Positions 8,842 to 17,451 of a stretch of 64,000 bases of DNA are shown here, one piece after another (position 1 is the stretch's first letter; each line of letters starts with the position of its first letter). Below the pieces are notes generated by a model that saw nothing but the letters and a program-made list of their open reading frames with translations, made no database searches and was not told where the DNA came from. The DNA is from Pseudomonas kilonensis (GTDB taxonomy: Bacteria > Pseudomonadota > Gammaproteobacteria > Pseudomonadales > Pseudomonadaceae): the NCBI RefSeq assembly GCF_001269885.1, contig NZ_LHVH01000027.1, forward strand, positions 62,001-126,000. Reading direction: 5' to 3'. Both the position numbers and the translations under genes were made by a program.

Positions 8842-9696
8842 TTACTTGCCGGTCCACTCCTTCACGCGATCCGGGTGCTTGGCGACCCAGTCCTTGGCAG
8901 CAGCGTCAGGCTTGGCACCTTCCTGAATCGCCAGCATGACTTCGCCGATCTCGTCTTTCGAAGCCCACTGGAACTTCTTCAGGAACTCGACCACTTCCGG
9001 CGCCTTGGCCTCCAGGCCCTTGCTGCCGATGCTGTTTACAGTCTCAGCCGCGCCGTAGACGCCTTTCGGGTCTTCCAGGAAGCGCAGTTTCCACTTGGCG
9101 AACATCCAGTGCGGCACCCAACCGGTAACGGCGATGGATTCGTTTTTCTTCTCGGCACGGGTCAGCTCGGCAATCATGCCAGCGCCGGAACTGGCCTTGA
9201 GTTGATAACCGGTCAGGTCGTAATCCTTGATAGCCTGTTCGGTCTTGAGCATCACGCCAGAACCGGCGTCGATGCCGACGATACGCTTCTTGAAGGAGTC
9301 GTCGGTCTTGAGATCCTCAAGCGACTTGGCCTTGACGTACTCCGGCACGATCAGGCCGATTTTCGCGTCCTTGAAGTTGGGGCCGTAATCGACCACCTGG
9401 TCCTTGTTCTTGGTCCAATAGTCGCCGTGAGTCACTGGCAGCCAGGCCGAGAGCATCGCGTCGAGTTTACCGGTGGCCACGCCTTGCCACATGATCCCGG
9501 TCGCGACCGCTTGCAACTTCACGTCATAACCGAGTTTCTGCTTGATCACTTCGGCGGCCACGTGGGTGGTCGCGACGCTGTCGGACCAGCCGTCAACGTA
9601 ACCGATGCTCAGGGTTTTGGTTTCGGCGCTGGCCAAGGTGGAACTGATGGCCAGTACCAGTGCGGCACCTGCGCCCAAGAGTCGTCGCATCTTCAT
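8842..9696 (-). CDS. glycine betaine/choline-type ABC transporter substrate-binding protein
   Basis: 284 residues. A signal peptide (MKMRRLLGAGAALVLAISST, cleavage after ASA) precedes an OpuAC-type domain. TLSIGYVDGWSDSVA and GWVPHWMFAKWKLRFLEDP resemble the blocks whose aromatic residues build the quaternary-amine pocket in this family. No ATPase or permease gene is adjacent, so it is an orphan binding protein. Pseudomonads use several such proteins (for betaine, choline or carnitine) with one shared transporter, and I cannot say which ligand this one prefers. GGGGAAG precedes the ATG. Confidence 0.88.
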   Translation of the reverse strand: MKMRRLLGAGAALVLAISSTLASAETKTLSIGYVDGWSDSVATTHVAAEVIKQKLGYDVKLQAVATGIMWQGVATGKLDAMLSAWLPVTHGDYWTKNKDQVVDYGPNFKDAKIGLIVPEYVKAKSLEDLKTDDSFKKRIVGIDAGSGVMLKTEQAIKDYDLTGYQLKASSGAGMIAELTRAEKKNESIAVTGWVPHWMFAKWKLRFLEDPKGVYGAAETVNSIGSKGLEAKAPEVVEFLKKFQWASKDEIGEVMLAIQEGAKPDAAAKDWVAKHPDRVKEWTGK

Positions 9697-10119
9697 CGTT
9701 ACTTCCCCGAAAGTGCTGCGCCCGACGGATGCCGGGCGGCGTCAACGTATAGTTATGATGCTCAGCGCCCCCATCACGCTCGCCCTCAAACCGGCCTGAA
9801 CGCCAGTGGAGTACTGACTCGCTGATCATCAACCTGCGCCGATCCGGAACCTGCTCTGTCTGCGACGTCGAGGCAACGAGAAACGACATCAGAACGCCAG
9901 CTCTCAGTTCAGGGCATTTGTAGCACCGCCACACGTGAGGTTTAGCCGTCATATCCGGCAAACGCCAGATAACTAGCCGCCGCCGCGCACGACCGTGTAT
10001 CGTCCCGCTACTATCGCACCCCGTCCGTGCCTGTTTTGTGCCCATCATGGCACTTGGCTCTGCTTCGGTGGTCATAGCCTGCGAACCTCATTCGGCACCT
10101 TCCTTTAAGGGATCCAGTC
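9697..10119. other. divergent spacer without a gene
   Basis: A 423-bp region between the divergent betaine-binding protein and hydrolase genes. A minus-strand open frame reaches into it from 9593 but has no family resemblance and no ribosome site. It presumably holds both promoters; I see no clear consensus element. Confidence 0.5.
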
Positions 10120-11418
10120 ATGCTCCGTTCCTTGCGCTTCGCTGCCCTTCTCGGCGGCCTTATCCTGAGTGCGTCCGCGCTGGCGGCAGATATTGACGCC
10201 GCCAGCTATGGCTACCCCTTGACCAACCCGTTCGAGGCGACCATCGCCACCACGCCACCGGACCTGCGTCCGGAGTTGCCGCTGATCGAAGACATCAACC
10301 AGGCGGACCACAGCCTGACCCTGCGCCCGGAACGCGAGTTCATCCTGCCGGACAACTTCTGGCCGGTGAAAAGCCTCACCTACCGCATGGCCACCCAGGA
10401 CAAACCCGCGCCGCTGATCTTCCTCATCGCCGGCACCGGTGCGCGCTTTGACAGTAGCATTAATGAATACCTCAAGCGCCTCTACTACAAGGCCGGCTAC
10501 CACGTGGTGCAGTTGTCATCGCCCACCAGCTTCGACTTCATGAGCGCCGCTTCACGCTTCGCCACGCCAGGCATTTCCAAGGAAGACGCCGAAGACATGT
10601 ACCGGGTGATGCAGGCCGTGCGCGCGCAGAACCCCAAGCTGCCGGTGACCGAGTATTACCTGACCGGTTATAGCCTAGGTGCCCTGGACGCGGCCTTCGT
10701 CGCACACCTGGACGAAACCCGGCGCAGCTTCAACTTCAAGAAGGTGCTGCTGCTGAACCCGCCAGTGAACCTCTACACCTCGATCACCAACCTGGACAAA
10801 CTGGTCCAGACCGAGGTCAAGGGCATCAACAACACCACGACCTTCTATGAGCTGGTGCTGAACAAGCTGACCCGCTACTTCCAGCAAAAAGGCTACATCG
10901 ACCTCAACGATGCGCTGCTCTATGACTTCCAGCAGTCCAAGCAACACCTGAGCAACGAGCAGATGGCCATGTTGATCGGCACCTCGTTCCGCTTCTCGGC
11001 GGCTGACATCGCGTTCACCTCGGACCTGATCAACCGGCGCGGCCTGATCATCCCGCCCAAGTTCCCGATTACCGAAAGCACCAGCCTGACGCCATTCCTC
11101 AAGCGTGCATTGCAATGCGATTTCGACTGTTACCTCACCGAGCAGGTGATCCCGATGTGGCGCGCGCGCACCGACGGCGGCAGCCTGCTGCAACTGGTCG
11201 ACCAGGTCAGCCTGTACGCGTTGAAGGATTACCTGCACGACAGCCCGAAGATTGCCGTCATGCACAACGCCGACGACGTCATTCTCGGCCCGGGCGACCT
11301 GGGTTTCCTGCGCAAGACCTTTGGCGATCGCCTGACGGTTTATCCACTGGGCGGCCACTGCGGCAACCTTAACTACCGCGTCAACAGCGACGCCATGCTG
11401 GAGTTCTTCCGTGGCTAA
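10120..11418 (+). CDS. periplasmic alpha/beta-hydrolase-like protein
   Basis: 432 residues. A signal peptide (MLRSLRFAALLGGLILSASA, cleavage after ALA) indicates export. Hydrolase-fold marks are PLIFLIAGTGARFDS near residue 105, the nucleophile elbow GYSLGA near residue 187, and a late HCG (GGHCGNLN) that could give the catalytic histidine. Orthologues are often mislabelled serine/threonine kinase; nothing here is kinase-like. The last 8 bp overlap the mlaA-like gene, so the pair is co-translated and may act together in envelope lipid handling (inference). Confidence 0.75.
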   Translation: MLRSLRFAALLGGLILSASALAADIDAASYGYPLTNPFEATIATTPPDLRPELPLIEDINQADHSLTLRPEREFILPDNFWPVKSLTYRMATQDKPAPLIFLIAGTGARFDSSINEYLKRLYYKAGYHVVQLSSPTSFDFMSAASRFATPGISKEDAEDMYRVMQAVRAQNPKLPVTEYYLTGYSLGALDAAFVAHLDETRRSFNFKKVLLLNPPVNLYTSITNLDKLVQTEVKGINNTTTFYELVLNKLTRYFQQKGYIDLNDALLYDFQQSKQHLSNEQMAMLIGTSFRFSAADIAFTSDLINRRGLIIPPKFPITESTSLTPFLKRALQCDFDCYLTEQVIPMWRARTDGGSLLQLVDQVSLYALKDYLHDSPKIAVMHNADDVILGPGDLGFLRKTFGDRLTVYPLGGHCGNLNYRVNSDAMLEFFRG

Positions 11419-12199
11419 ATATCTGCTGCTTATCGCCGCGTTAATAAGCGCGGGCATGGTCCACGCCGACAACAGCAAGGCCAATGCGCCAGTGGTGGTG
11501 GATTCGGACGGTTTCAAGGAACCGTTGACCAAGCTCAAGTTCAACCCGGGGCTGGACCAGCGCGAGTTCGAGCGCTCGACCCTAAACGCCCTGAACGTCT
11601 ATGACCCGCTGGAGTCGTGGAACCGCCGGGTCTATCACTTCAACTACCGCTTCGACCAGTGGGTGTTCCTGCCCGTTGTCGATGGCTACCGCTACATCAC
11701 CCCCAGCTTCATGCGCACCGGGGTCAGCAACTTCTTCAACAACCTGGGGGACGTGCCTAACCTGATGAACAGCCTGCTGCAATTCAAGGGCAAGCGTTCG
11801 ATGGAAACCACGGCACGACTGCTGCTCAACACCACCGTCGGCATCGCCGGCCTGTGGGACCCAGCCACCGCCATGGGCCTGCCGCGCCAGAGCGAAGATT
11901 TCGGCCAGACCCTGGGCTTCTACGGCGTGCCTGGCGGCGCGTATTTCGTGCTACCGATCTTCGGCCCTTCAAACCTGCGCGACACTTCGGGCCTGCTGGT
12001 GGACTACACAGCCGAATCGGCGATCAACTTCCTGAACGTCTCCGAAGTCAGCTCCAACCACCCGGAGTTGCTGCTCCTGCGCGGTGTGGACAAGCGCTAC
12101 CAGACCAGTTTCCGCTACGGGCAACTGAACACGCCGTTCGAATATGAAAAGGTGCGCTACGTGTACACCGAGTCGCGCAAGTTGCAGATTGCCGAATAA
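11411..12199 (+). CDS. mlaA: MlaA/VacJ family outer-membrane lipid-asymmetry protein
   Basis: 262 residues. The MlaA core is clear: NVYDPLESWNRRVYHFNYRFD, then TGVSNFFNNLGDVPNLMNSL, and EDFGQTLGFYGVPGGAYFVLP followed by GPSNLRDTSG. In the Mla system it removes mislocalised phospholipid from the outer leaflet. The N-terminal export signal MAKYLLLIAALISAGMVHA ends in AHA/ADN-like sequence with no lipobox cysteine, so it appears to be a signal-peptidase-I substrate rather than a lipoprotein. It overlaps the upstream hydrolase gene by 8 bp. Confidence 0.9.
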   Translation: MAKYLLLIAALISAGMVHADNSKANAPVVVDSDGFKEPLTKLKFNPGLDQREFERSTLNALNVYDPLESWNRRVYHFNYRFDQWVFLPVVDGYRYITPSFMRTGVSNFFNNLGDVPNLMNSLLQFKGKRSMETTARLLLNTTVGIAGLWDPATAMGLPRQSEDFGQTLGFYGVPGGAYFVLPIFGPSNLRDTSGLLVDYTAESAINFLNVSEVSSNHPELLLLRGVDKRYQTSFRYGQLNTPFEYEKVRYVYTESRKLQIAE

Positions 12200-12223
12200 A
12201 CCAACGCCTGACGCAAATCCCAA

Positions 12224-12313
12224 TGTGGGAGCGGGCTTGCTCGCGAATGCGGTGTGCCAGATGACATGTTCGTCAACTGACACACCGCATTCGCGAGCAA
12301 GCCCGCTCCCACA
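12224..12313. repeat. REP pair between convergent genes
   Basis: Two inverted REP cores separated by about 36 bp, in the gap between the 3' ends of mlaA and the DUF808 gene. Confidence 0.85.
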
Positions 12314-12333
12314 GTGGTTATGAGTTGTCAGTT

Positions 12334-13248
12334 TTAGCCTTTGAGCGTCTTCCAGACCTTACTGACAGCCAGCACCCCGACCAACACCACCGCCCCCGCG
12401 ACAATCCCCGCCACCGCATTGAGCAACATCGGCACGATAAACCCGGCCCCGCCAGCGCTGGCCGTCACGCTTTCGATCCAATGATGCACCGCCGGCACGC
12501 CATGGGTCAGGATGCCACCGCCCACCAGGAACATCGCTGCGGTGCCGATCACCGACAAGCTTTTCATCATATAGGGCGCTGCGCGCAGGATGGCCCCGCC
12601 GATGCTTTTGGCGACCTGTCCTGGCTTCTGCGTCAACCAGAGCCCCAGGTCATCGAGCTTGACGATGCCCGCCACCAGGCCGTACACACCGACGGTCATG
12701 ACAATCGCAATACCCGACAGCACGATCACCTGTTGAGTCAGCGGCGCATCGGCGACGGTGCCGAGGGTGATGGCGATGATTTCCGCCGACAGGATGAAGT
12801 CGGTGCGTACCGCGCCCTTGATCTTGTCCTTTTCAAAGGCCACCAGATCGACCGCCGGATCAGCCACCGCCTCGACCAGTTGCGCATGTTCGGCCTGATC
12901 TTCGGCCTTGCTGTGAAGGAACTTGTGGGCCAGTTTTTCGAACCCTTCGAAACACAGGTAGGCGCCGCCCACCATCAACAACGGTGTCACCAACCAAGGA
13001 ACGAAGGCGCTGATCGCCAGCGCCGACGGCACCAGGATCAATTTGTTGATGAACGACCCCTTGGCCACCGCCCACACCACCGGCAGTTCCCGCTCGGCAC
13101 GCACACCTGACACCTGCTGGGCATTGAGCGCCAAGTCATCGCCGAGCACACCGGCGGTTTTCTTGGCGGCCATTTTGGTCATCAGCGCAACATCGTCGAG
13201 CACGGTGGCGATATCGTCGATCAGTACCAGCAAACTGCTTCCGGCCAT
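12334..13248 (-). CDS. DUF808 family inner-membrane protein (YedI-like)
   Basis: 304 residues with several hydrophobic helices. The family hallmark is the N-terminal SSLLVLIDDIATVLDDVA followed by KTAGVLGDDLALNAQQVSG, then RELPVVWAVAKGSFINK. Function is unknown. It is the only gene here between convergent mlaA and the divergent TetR gene. Confidence 0.88.
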   Translation of the reverse strand: MAGSSLLVLIDDIATVLDDVALMTKMAAKKTAGVLGDDLALNAQQVSGVRAERELPVVWAVAKGSFINKLILVPSALAISAFVPWLVTPLLMVGGAYLCFEGFEKLAHKFLHSKAEDQAEHAQLVEAVADPAVDLVAFEKDKIKGAVRTDFILSAEIIAITLGTVADAPLTQQVIVLSGIAIVMTVGVYGLVAGIVKLDDLGLWLTQKPGQVAKSIGGAILRAAPYMMKSLSVIGTAAMFLVGGGILTHGVPAVHHWIESVTASAGGAGFIVPMLLNAVAGIVAGAVVLVGVLAVSKVWKTLKG

Positions 13249-13379
13249 GAAGGGGCTCCTTGAATAATGATGCCGCGAAGCATACCGCGAGCCGTGGTGC
13301 CTTGGGGCATTCTTGAGCGCCGCGCGAGGCCGGTGCTACCATGCGCCACCGCCAGAACAGGCAAGGAACCCCTGGGTTT

Positions 13380-13988
13380 ATGAGCACTATCCGCGAGCGC
13401 AACAAAGAATTGATCCTGCGTGCCGCCAGCGAAGAATTTGCCGACAAGGGCTTCGCCGCGACCAAGACCAGCGACATCGCGGCCAAGGCAGGCCTGCCCA
13501 AACCCAACGTCTACTACTACTTCAAATCCAAGGAAAACCTCTACCGCGAGGTCCTGGAAAGCATCATCGAGCCGATTCTCCAGGCTTCGACACCGTTCAA
13601 CGCCGACGGCGTGCCCGGTGAGGTGCTGAGCCACTACATCCGCTCAAAGATCCGCATCTCCCGCGACCTGCCCTTCGCCTCGAAAGTCTTCGCCAGCGAA
13701 ATCATGCACGGCGCCCCCCACCTGAGCCCCGACCTGGTGGACCAACTCAACGCCCAGGCCCGGCACAACATCGACTGCATCCAAACCTGGATCGACCGCG
13801 GCCAGATCGCCCCCATCGATCCCAACCACCTGATGTTCAGCATCTGGGCCGCCACCCAGACCTATGCCGATTTCGACTGGCAGATCAGCGCCGTGACCGG
13901 CAAGGCCAAGCTGGATGAAGCGGATTACGAAGCGGCGGCGCAGACGATTATTCGGTTGGTGTTGAAGGGGTGTGAGGTGGATCGCTAG
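13380..13988 (+). CDS. TetR-family regulator with YcdC/RutR-type C-terminal domain
   Basis: 202 residues from ATG 13380 (MSTIRERNKELILRAA), which has AAGGA about 10 bases upstream; an upstream in-frame ATG lacks one. The N-terminal helix-turn-helix reads FAATKTSDIAAKAGLPKPNVYYYF. The C-terminal half has HLMFSIWAATQTYADFDWQI, characteristic of the YcdC/RutR type ligand domain. The target is unknown; the divergent DUF808 gene is the nearest candidate. Confidence 0.88.
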   Translation: MSTIRERNKELILRAASEEFADKGFAATKTSDIAAKAGLPKPNVYYYFKSKENLYREVLESIIEPILQASTPFNADGVPGEVLSHYIRSKIRISRDLPFASKVFASEIMHGAPHLSPDLVDQLNAQARHNIDCIQTWIDRGQIAPIDPNHLMFSIWAATQTYADFDWQISAVTGKAKLDEADYEAAAQTIIRLVLKGCEVDR

Positions 13989-14054
13989 GCTCAGGACCCC
14001 ATCGCCTTTATCGAAAGCGGTGGGTCAGTTTGTGAATATGCTGAACATGCCGCC

Positions 14055-14152
14055 GTCTTCGCGAGCAAGCCCGCTCCCACAGGGTCCCCAGTGTTCACTG
14101 ATCCAATGTTCGCCACAGATCCCTTGTGGGAGCGGGCTTGCTCGCGAAGGCG
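14055..14152. repeat. REP pair left of the REP-associated transposase
   Basis: Inverted REP cores separated by about 40 bp, immediately downstream of the transposase stop codon. Confidence 0.87.
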
Positions 14153-14168
14153 GCGACTCGATTTCAAG

Positions 14169-14627
14169 TCAAAGCCAGATGGCATCCCACAACGGATAGT
14201 CGCCAAGTCGCTCTACCAGACCTGCCCGCAGTGGATTTGCCACAACATAGCGAGCCAGCTTTACCAAATCCTCTTCCCGCCGCAGCGCTCGATCATGGTA
14301 ACCCGGTTGCCAAAGGCTGCCAGCCCTACCAGCCGCCTCGTTGACTCCCTTGGCACTGATGGACTTCACCCGACACATCAACTGCCCCAAGGACCCACGG
14401 TGCAGTTGAATCAACCAATGAACATGATCAGGCATGACGACAAAAGCCAGGGAGTCAGCAATGCCCTGCTCCTGTACCGCCCGGAATTGACGGATAACAG
14501 TTCTGCCCAAGCCATAGTCTTTGAAGACCGGTTCGCGCTCTAGTGTATTGGCGGTCAATAAGTAGATGCGGTTCTGCTCTGCATAGCGACCGATACGCAA
14601 GCGATGTGAAGCTGAGCGTACAGGCAT
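14169..14627 (-). CDS. REP-associated tyrosine transposase (RAYT, Y1/HUH)
   Basis: 152 residues from ATG 14627, preceded by AAGGAGGG at ideal spacing. The Y1 transposase HUH motif is in FVVMPDHVHWLI and the presumed catalytic tyrosine is in ARYVVANPLRAGLV. RAYTs are single-copy relatives of IS200/IS605 transposases that act on REP palindromes; this one has REP pairs on both sides (14055-14152 and 14724-14818). It is probably the enzyme that spread the REPs seen throughout the window (inference). Confidence 0.92.
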   Translation of the reverse strand: MPVRSASHRLRIGRYAEQNRIYLLTANTLEREPVFKDYGLGRTVIRQFRAVQEQGIADSLAFVVMPDHVHWLIQLHRGSLGQLMCRVKSISAKGVNEAAGRAGSLWQPGYHDRALRREEDLVKLARYVVANPLRAGLVERLGDYPLWDAIWL

Positions 14628-14723
14628 TCCGTCGCCCTCCTTTCCCAATGAAGTCCTAAAAGGCTAGCGCTGTGAATACAACATCATGGTCAGACTCTTT
14701 AGCCGGATGTGTCTGGTCGATTG

Positions 14724-14818
14724 CCTTCGCGAGCAAGCCCGCTCCCACAGGGGATGTGCAATGTTCACACATTTTGTGTCGACAACCAGATCCAGTGGGA
14801 GCGAGCTTGCTCGCGAAA
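14724..14818. repeat. REP pair right of the REP-associated transposase
   Basis: Inverted REP cores (TTCGCGAGCAAGCCCGCTCC and the GTGGGAGCGAGCTTGCTCGC variant) in the gap between the RAYT gene start and the glcG-like gene. Confidence 0.87.
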
Positions 14819-14841
14819 ACGCCAGTCAATTCACCGCAAAA

Positions 14842-15282
14842 TCAAACAGTAACCCCCACATCCGCCCTCAACCGCAGCGCCTCCACCGCCCTGACCGCCA
14901 CCTGCTCATCCACATCCGAAACATCACCACTGACACCAATCGCCCCCAGCACCTTCCCATCCTGATCCCTGATCAACACCCCACCCGGTGCCGGTACGAC
15001 GTTGCCCTGCCCCAGCCCGTTCAATGCCGCGAAAAACGCCGGGCGTTGCTGGGCGTCCTGGGCCAGCAGGCGTGAGCCTTTGCCCAGGGCGATGGCGCCC
15101 CAAGCCTTGCCGATGGCGATCTGCGGGCGAAGCAGGCTGGCGCCGTCTTCGCGCTGCAAGGCAACCAGGTGCCCGCCGCTGTCCAGGACCGCGACGGTCA
15201 GGGGCGCAGCGCTGATTTCACGACCGGCGGCAAGGGCTTGCCCGGCCAGGTTGACGGCGATTTTCAAGGTTAGAACGCTCAT
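14842..15282 (-). CDS. GlcG/HbpS-family (DUF336) protein beside gcl
   Basis: 146 residues from ATG 15282 (MSVLTLKIAVNLAGQAL) with AAGGA upstream. The DUF336 pattern is clear: APLTVAVLDSGGHLVALQRED, a RPQIAIGKAWGA block, and VPAPGGVLIRDQDGKVLGAIGVSGD. The family includes GlcG and haem-binding HbpS; the biochemical role in glycolate/glyoxylate clusters is unclear. It is divergent from gcl across a 268-bp spacer holding two TTGTATACAA palindromes. Confidence 0.88.
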   Translation of the reverse strand: MSVLTLKIAVNLAGQALAAGREISAAPLTVAVLDSGGHLVALQREDGASLLRPQIAIGKAWGAIALGKGSRLLAQDAQQRPAFFAALNGLGQGNVVPAPGGVLIRDQDGKVLGAIGVSGDVSDVDEQVAVRAVEALRLRADVGVTV

Positions 15283-15374
15283 GGGTGCTGTCCTTCTTTT
15301 GTTATGGGAGAGCCTTGTGGGCTTCACTTTCAGCAAAACCGAACACAACAAATAGAACACAACAATACATATTT

Positions 15375-15384
15375 TTGTATACAA
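15375..15384. promoter_or_regulatory. TTGTATACAA operator (glcG side)
   Basis: Perfect 10-bp palindrome TTGTATACAA, about 93 bp upstream of the glcG-like start. The same sequence recurs at 15515, 42722 and 45790. The shape fits a GntR/FCD-type dimer operator (inference). Confidence 0.65.
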
Positions 15385-15514
15385 TAATTTTCACAAAGCA
15401 CCTTAATCGATGGAAGGCCGTAGCAAAACCTGGCCTTCCGACGAATGAAACAGATGCTTGAGGAAATGGATTGACCTGCGCCGTTTACCGTGAATACACT
15501 CTGCGCAAAGCCAT

Positions 15515-15524
15515 TTGTATACAA
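15515..15524. promoter_or_regulatory. TTGTATACAA operator (gcl side)
   Basis: Second perfect TTGTATACAA in the glcG-gcl spacer, 27 bp before the gcl start codon, a position where a bound repressor would block initiation. Confidence 0.68.
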
Positions 15525-15550
15525 TTACAAAACGTAAGAGGCACAAAACA

Positions 15551-17326
15551 ATGAGCAAAATGAGAGCAATCGAAGCCGCCGTTCTGGTAATGCGCCGTGA
15601 AGGCGTGGACACCGCCTTCGGTATCCCGGGTGCCGCGATCAACCCGCTGTACTCCGCCCTGCAGAAGGTGGGTGGCATCGATCACGTCCTTGCTCGCCAC
15701 GTTGAAGGCGCCTCGCACATGGCCGAGGGCTACACCCGCACCAAGGCTGGCAATATCGGCGTGTGCATCGGCACCTCGGGCCCGGCCGGCACCGACATGG
15801 TGACCGGGCTCTACAGCGCCTCGGCCGATTCGATCCCGATCCTGTGCATCACCGGGCAAGCCCCCCGCGCCCGTCTGCACAAGGAAGACTTCCAGGCTGT
15901 GGATATCACCAGCATCGTCAAACCCGTGACCAAGTGGGCAACCACCGTGCTGGAGCCCGGCCAGGTGCCGTATGCCTTCCAGAAGGCGTTCTTTGAGATG
16001 CGCTCCGGCCGTCCGGGCCCGGTGCTGATCGACCTGCCGTTCGACGTGCAGATGGCCGAGATCGAATTCGACATCGACGCCTACCAGCCACTGCCCCTGG
16101 CCAAACCCGCGGCCAACCGCGTGCAGATCGAGAAAGCCCTGGCGATGCTCAATCAGGCTGAGCGTCCGTTGCTGGTGGCCGGTGGCGGCATCATCAACGC
16201 CGATGCCAGCGAACTGCTGGTGGAGTTCGCCGAACTGACCGGCATTCCCGTCATCCCTACCTTGATGGGCTGGGGCACCATCCCCGACGATCACCCACTG
16301 ATGGTCGGCATGGTCGGCCTGCAAACCTCCCATCGCTACGGCAACGCCACCTTGCTCAAGTCGGACGTGGTGCTGGGCGTCGGCAACCGCTGGGCCAACC
16401 GTCATACCGGTTCGGTGGACGTCTACACCGAAGGCCGCACGTTCATTCACGTGGACATCGAGCCGACCCAGATCGGCCGTGTCTTCACGCCCGACCTGGG
16501 TATCGTCTCCGATGCCGCCTCGGCCCTGACGGTGTTCATCGAAGTGGCCCGTGAATGGCAAGCCGCCGGCAAGCTGAAAAACCGCGACGCCTGGTTGCAA
16601 GACTGCCAGCAACGCAAGGCCAGCCTGCAACGCAAGACGCATTTCGACAATGTGCCGGTCAAGCCACAGCGCGTGTACGAAGAAATGAACCAGGTGTTCG
16701 GCAAGGACACCTGCTACGTCAGCACCATTGGCCTGTCGCAGATCGCCGGGGCGCAGTTCCTCCATGTCTACAAGCCGCGCCACTGGATCAACTGCGGTCA
16801 GGCCGGCCCCTTGGGCTGGACCATTCCGGCCGCGCTGGGGGTGGTCAAGGCCGATCCGAGCCGCAAGGTCGTGGCGCTGTCGGGCGACTATGACTTCCAG
16901 TTCATGATCGAAGAGCTGGCGGTGGGTGCGCAGTTCAAACTGCCCTACATCCATGTCGTGGTGAACAACTCCTACCTGGGCTTGATTCGCCAGGCCCAGC
17001 GCGGGTTCGACATGGACTACTGCGTGCAGCTGTCCTTCGACAACCTCAACGCCCCGGAACTCAACGGTTATGGCGTGGATCACGTTGCCGTGGCCGAAGG
17101 CCTGGGATGCAAGGCCCTGCGGGTGTTCGAACCGTCCGGCATCCAGCCGGCCCTGCGCCAGGCCCAGGCGATGATCGAGGAGTTCAAGGTGCCGGTGATC
17201 GTCGAGATCATCCTGGAACGGGTGACCAACATTTCCATGGGCACCGAGATCAACGCCGTCAATGAATTTGAAGATCTGGCGCTTGTGGGCAACGATGCAC
17301 CGACTGCCATTTCGCTACTCGATTGA
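15551..17326 (+). CDS. gcl: glyoxylate carboligase
   Basis: 591 residues from ATG 15551 (MSKMRAIEAAVLVMRREG). This thiamine-diphosphate enzyme joins two glyoxylates to tartronate semialdehyde and CO2. As is known for Gcl, the usual catalytic glutamate of the ThDP fold is replaced (here FGIPGAAINPLY). ThDP/Mg binding is seen in GDYDFQFMIEELAVGAQFKLP and VVNNSYLGLIRQAQRGF. It is first in the gcl-hyi-glxR-ttuD-pyk series. The frame is open upstream to 15515 but that would overlap the operator. Confidence 0.97.
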   Translation: MSKMRAIEAAVLVMRREGVDTAFGIPGAAINPLYSALQKVGGIDHVLARHVEGASHMAEGYTRTKAGNIGVCIGTSGPAGTDMVTGLYSASADSIPILCITGQAPRARLHKEDFQAVDITSIVKPVTKWATTVLEPGQVPYAFQKAFFEMRSGRPGPVLIDLPFDVQMAEIEFDIDAYQPLPLAKPAANRVQIEKALAMLNQAERPLLVAGGGIINADASELLVEFAELTGIPVIPTLMGWGTIPDDHPLMVGMVGLQTSHRYGNATLLKSDVVLGVGNRWANRHTGSVDVYTEGRTFIHVDIEPTQIGRVFTPDLGIVSDAASALTVFIEVAREWQAAGKLKNRDAWLQDCQQRKASLQRKTHFDNVPVKPQRVYEEMNQVFGKDTCYVSTIGLSQIAGAQFLHVYKPRHWINCGQAGPLGWTIPAALGVVKADPSRKVVALSGDYDFQFMIEELAVGAQFKLPYIHVVVNNSYLGLIRQAQRGFDMDYCVQLSFDNLNAPELNGYGVDHVAVAEGLGCKALRVFEPSGIQPALRQAQAMIEEFKVPVIVEIILERVTNISMGTEINAVNEFEDLALVGNDAPTAISLLD

Positions 17327-17328
17327 CC

Positions 17329-17420
17329 TGTGGGAGCGGGCTTGCTCGCGAAGACGGCTTCAGATCCAACAAAGATGTCGGCTGATACACCGCTTTCGCG
17401 AGCAAGCCCGCTCCCACAGA
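17329..17420. repeat. REP pair between gcl and hyi
   Basis: Inverted REP cores filling most of the 125-bp gap, starting 3 bp after the gcl stop codon. Confidence 0.87.
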
Positions 17421-17451
17421 GGGGTTTGCCAAATACTTACAGGAGACCACC

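Noticed and set aside
9593..10075. 160-codon minus-strand frame in the betaine-protein/hydrolase spacer
   Set aside because: It overlaps the real gene's signal-peptide region in another frame, with no ribosome site or recognisable sequence.
10120..11418. Serine/threonine kinase annotation for the hydrolase-like gene
   Set aside because: Only hydrolase-fold motifs are seen; no kinase catalytic loop.
15485..17083. 532-codon frame antisense to gcl
   Set aside because: Shadow of gcl, which has full family motifs.
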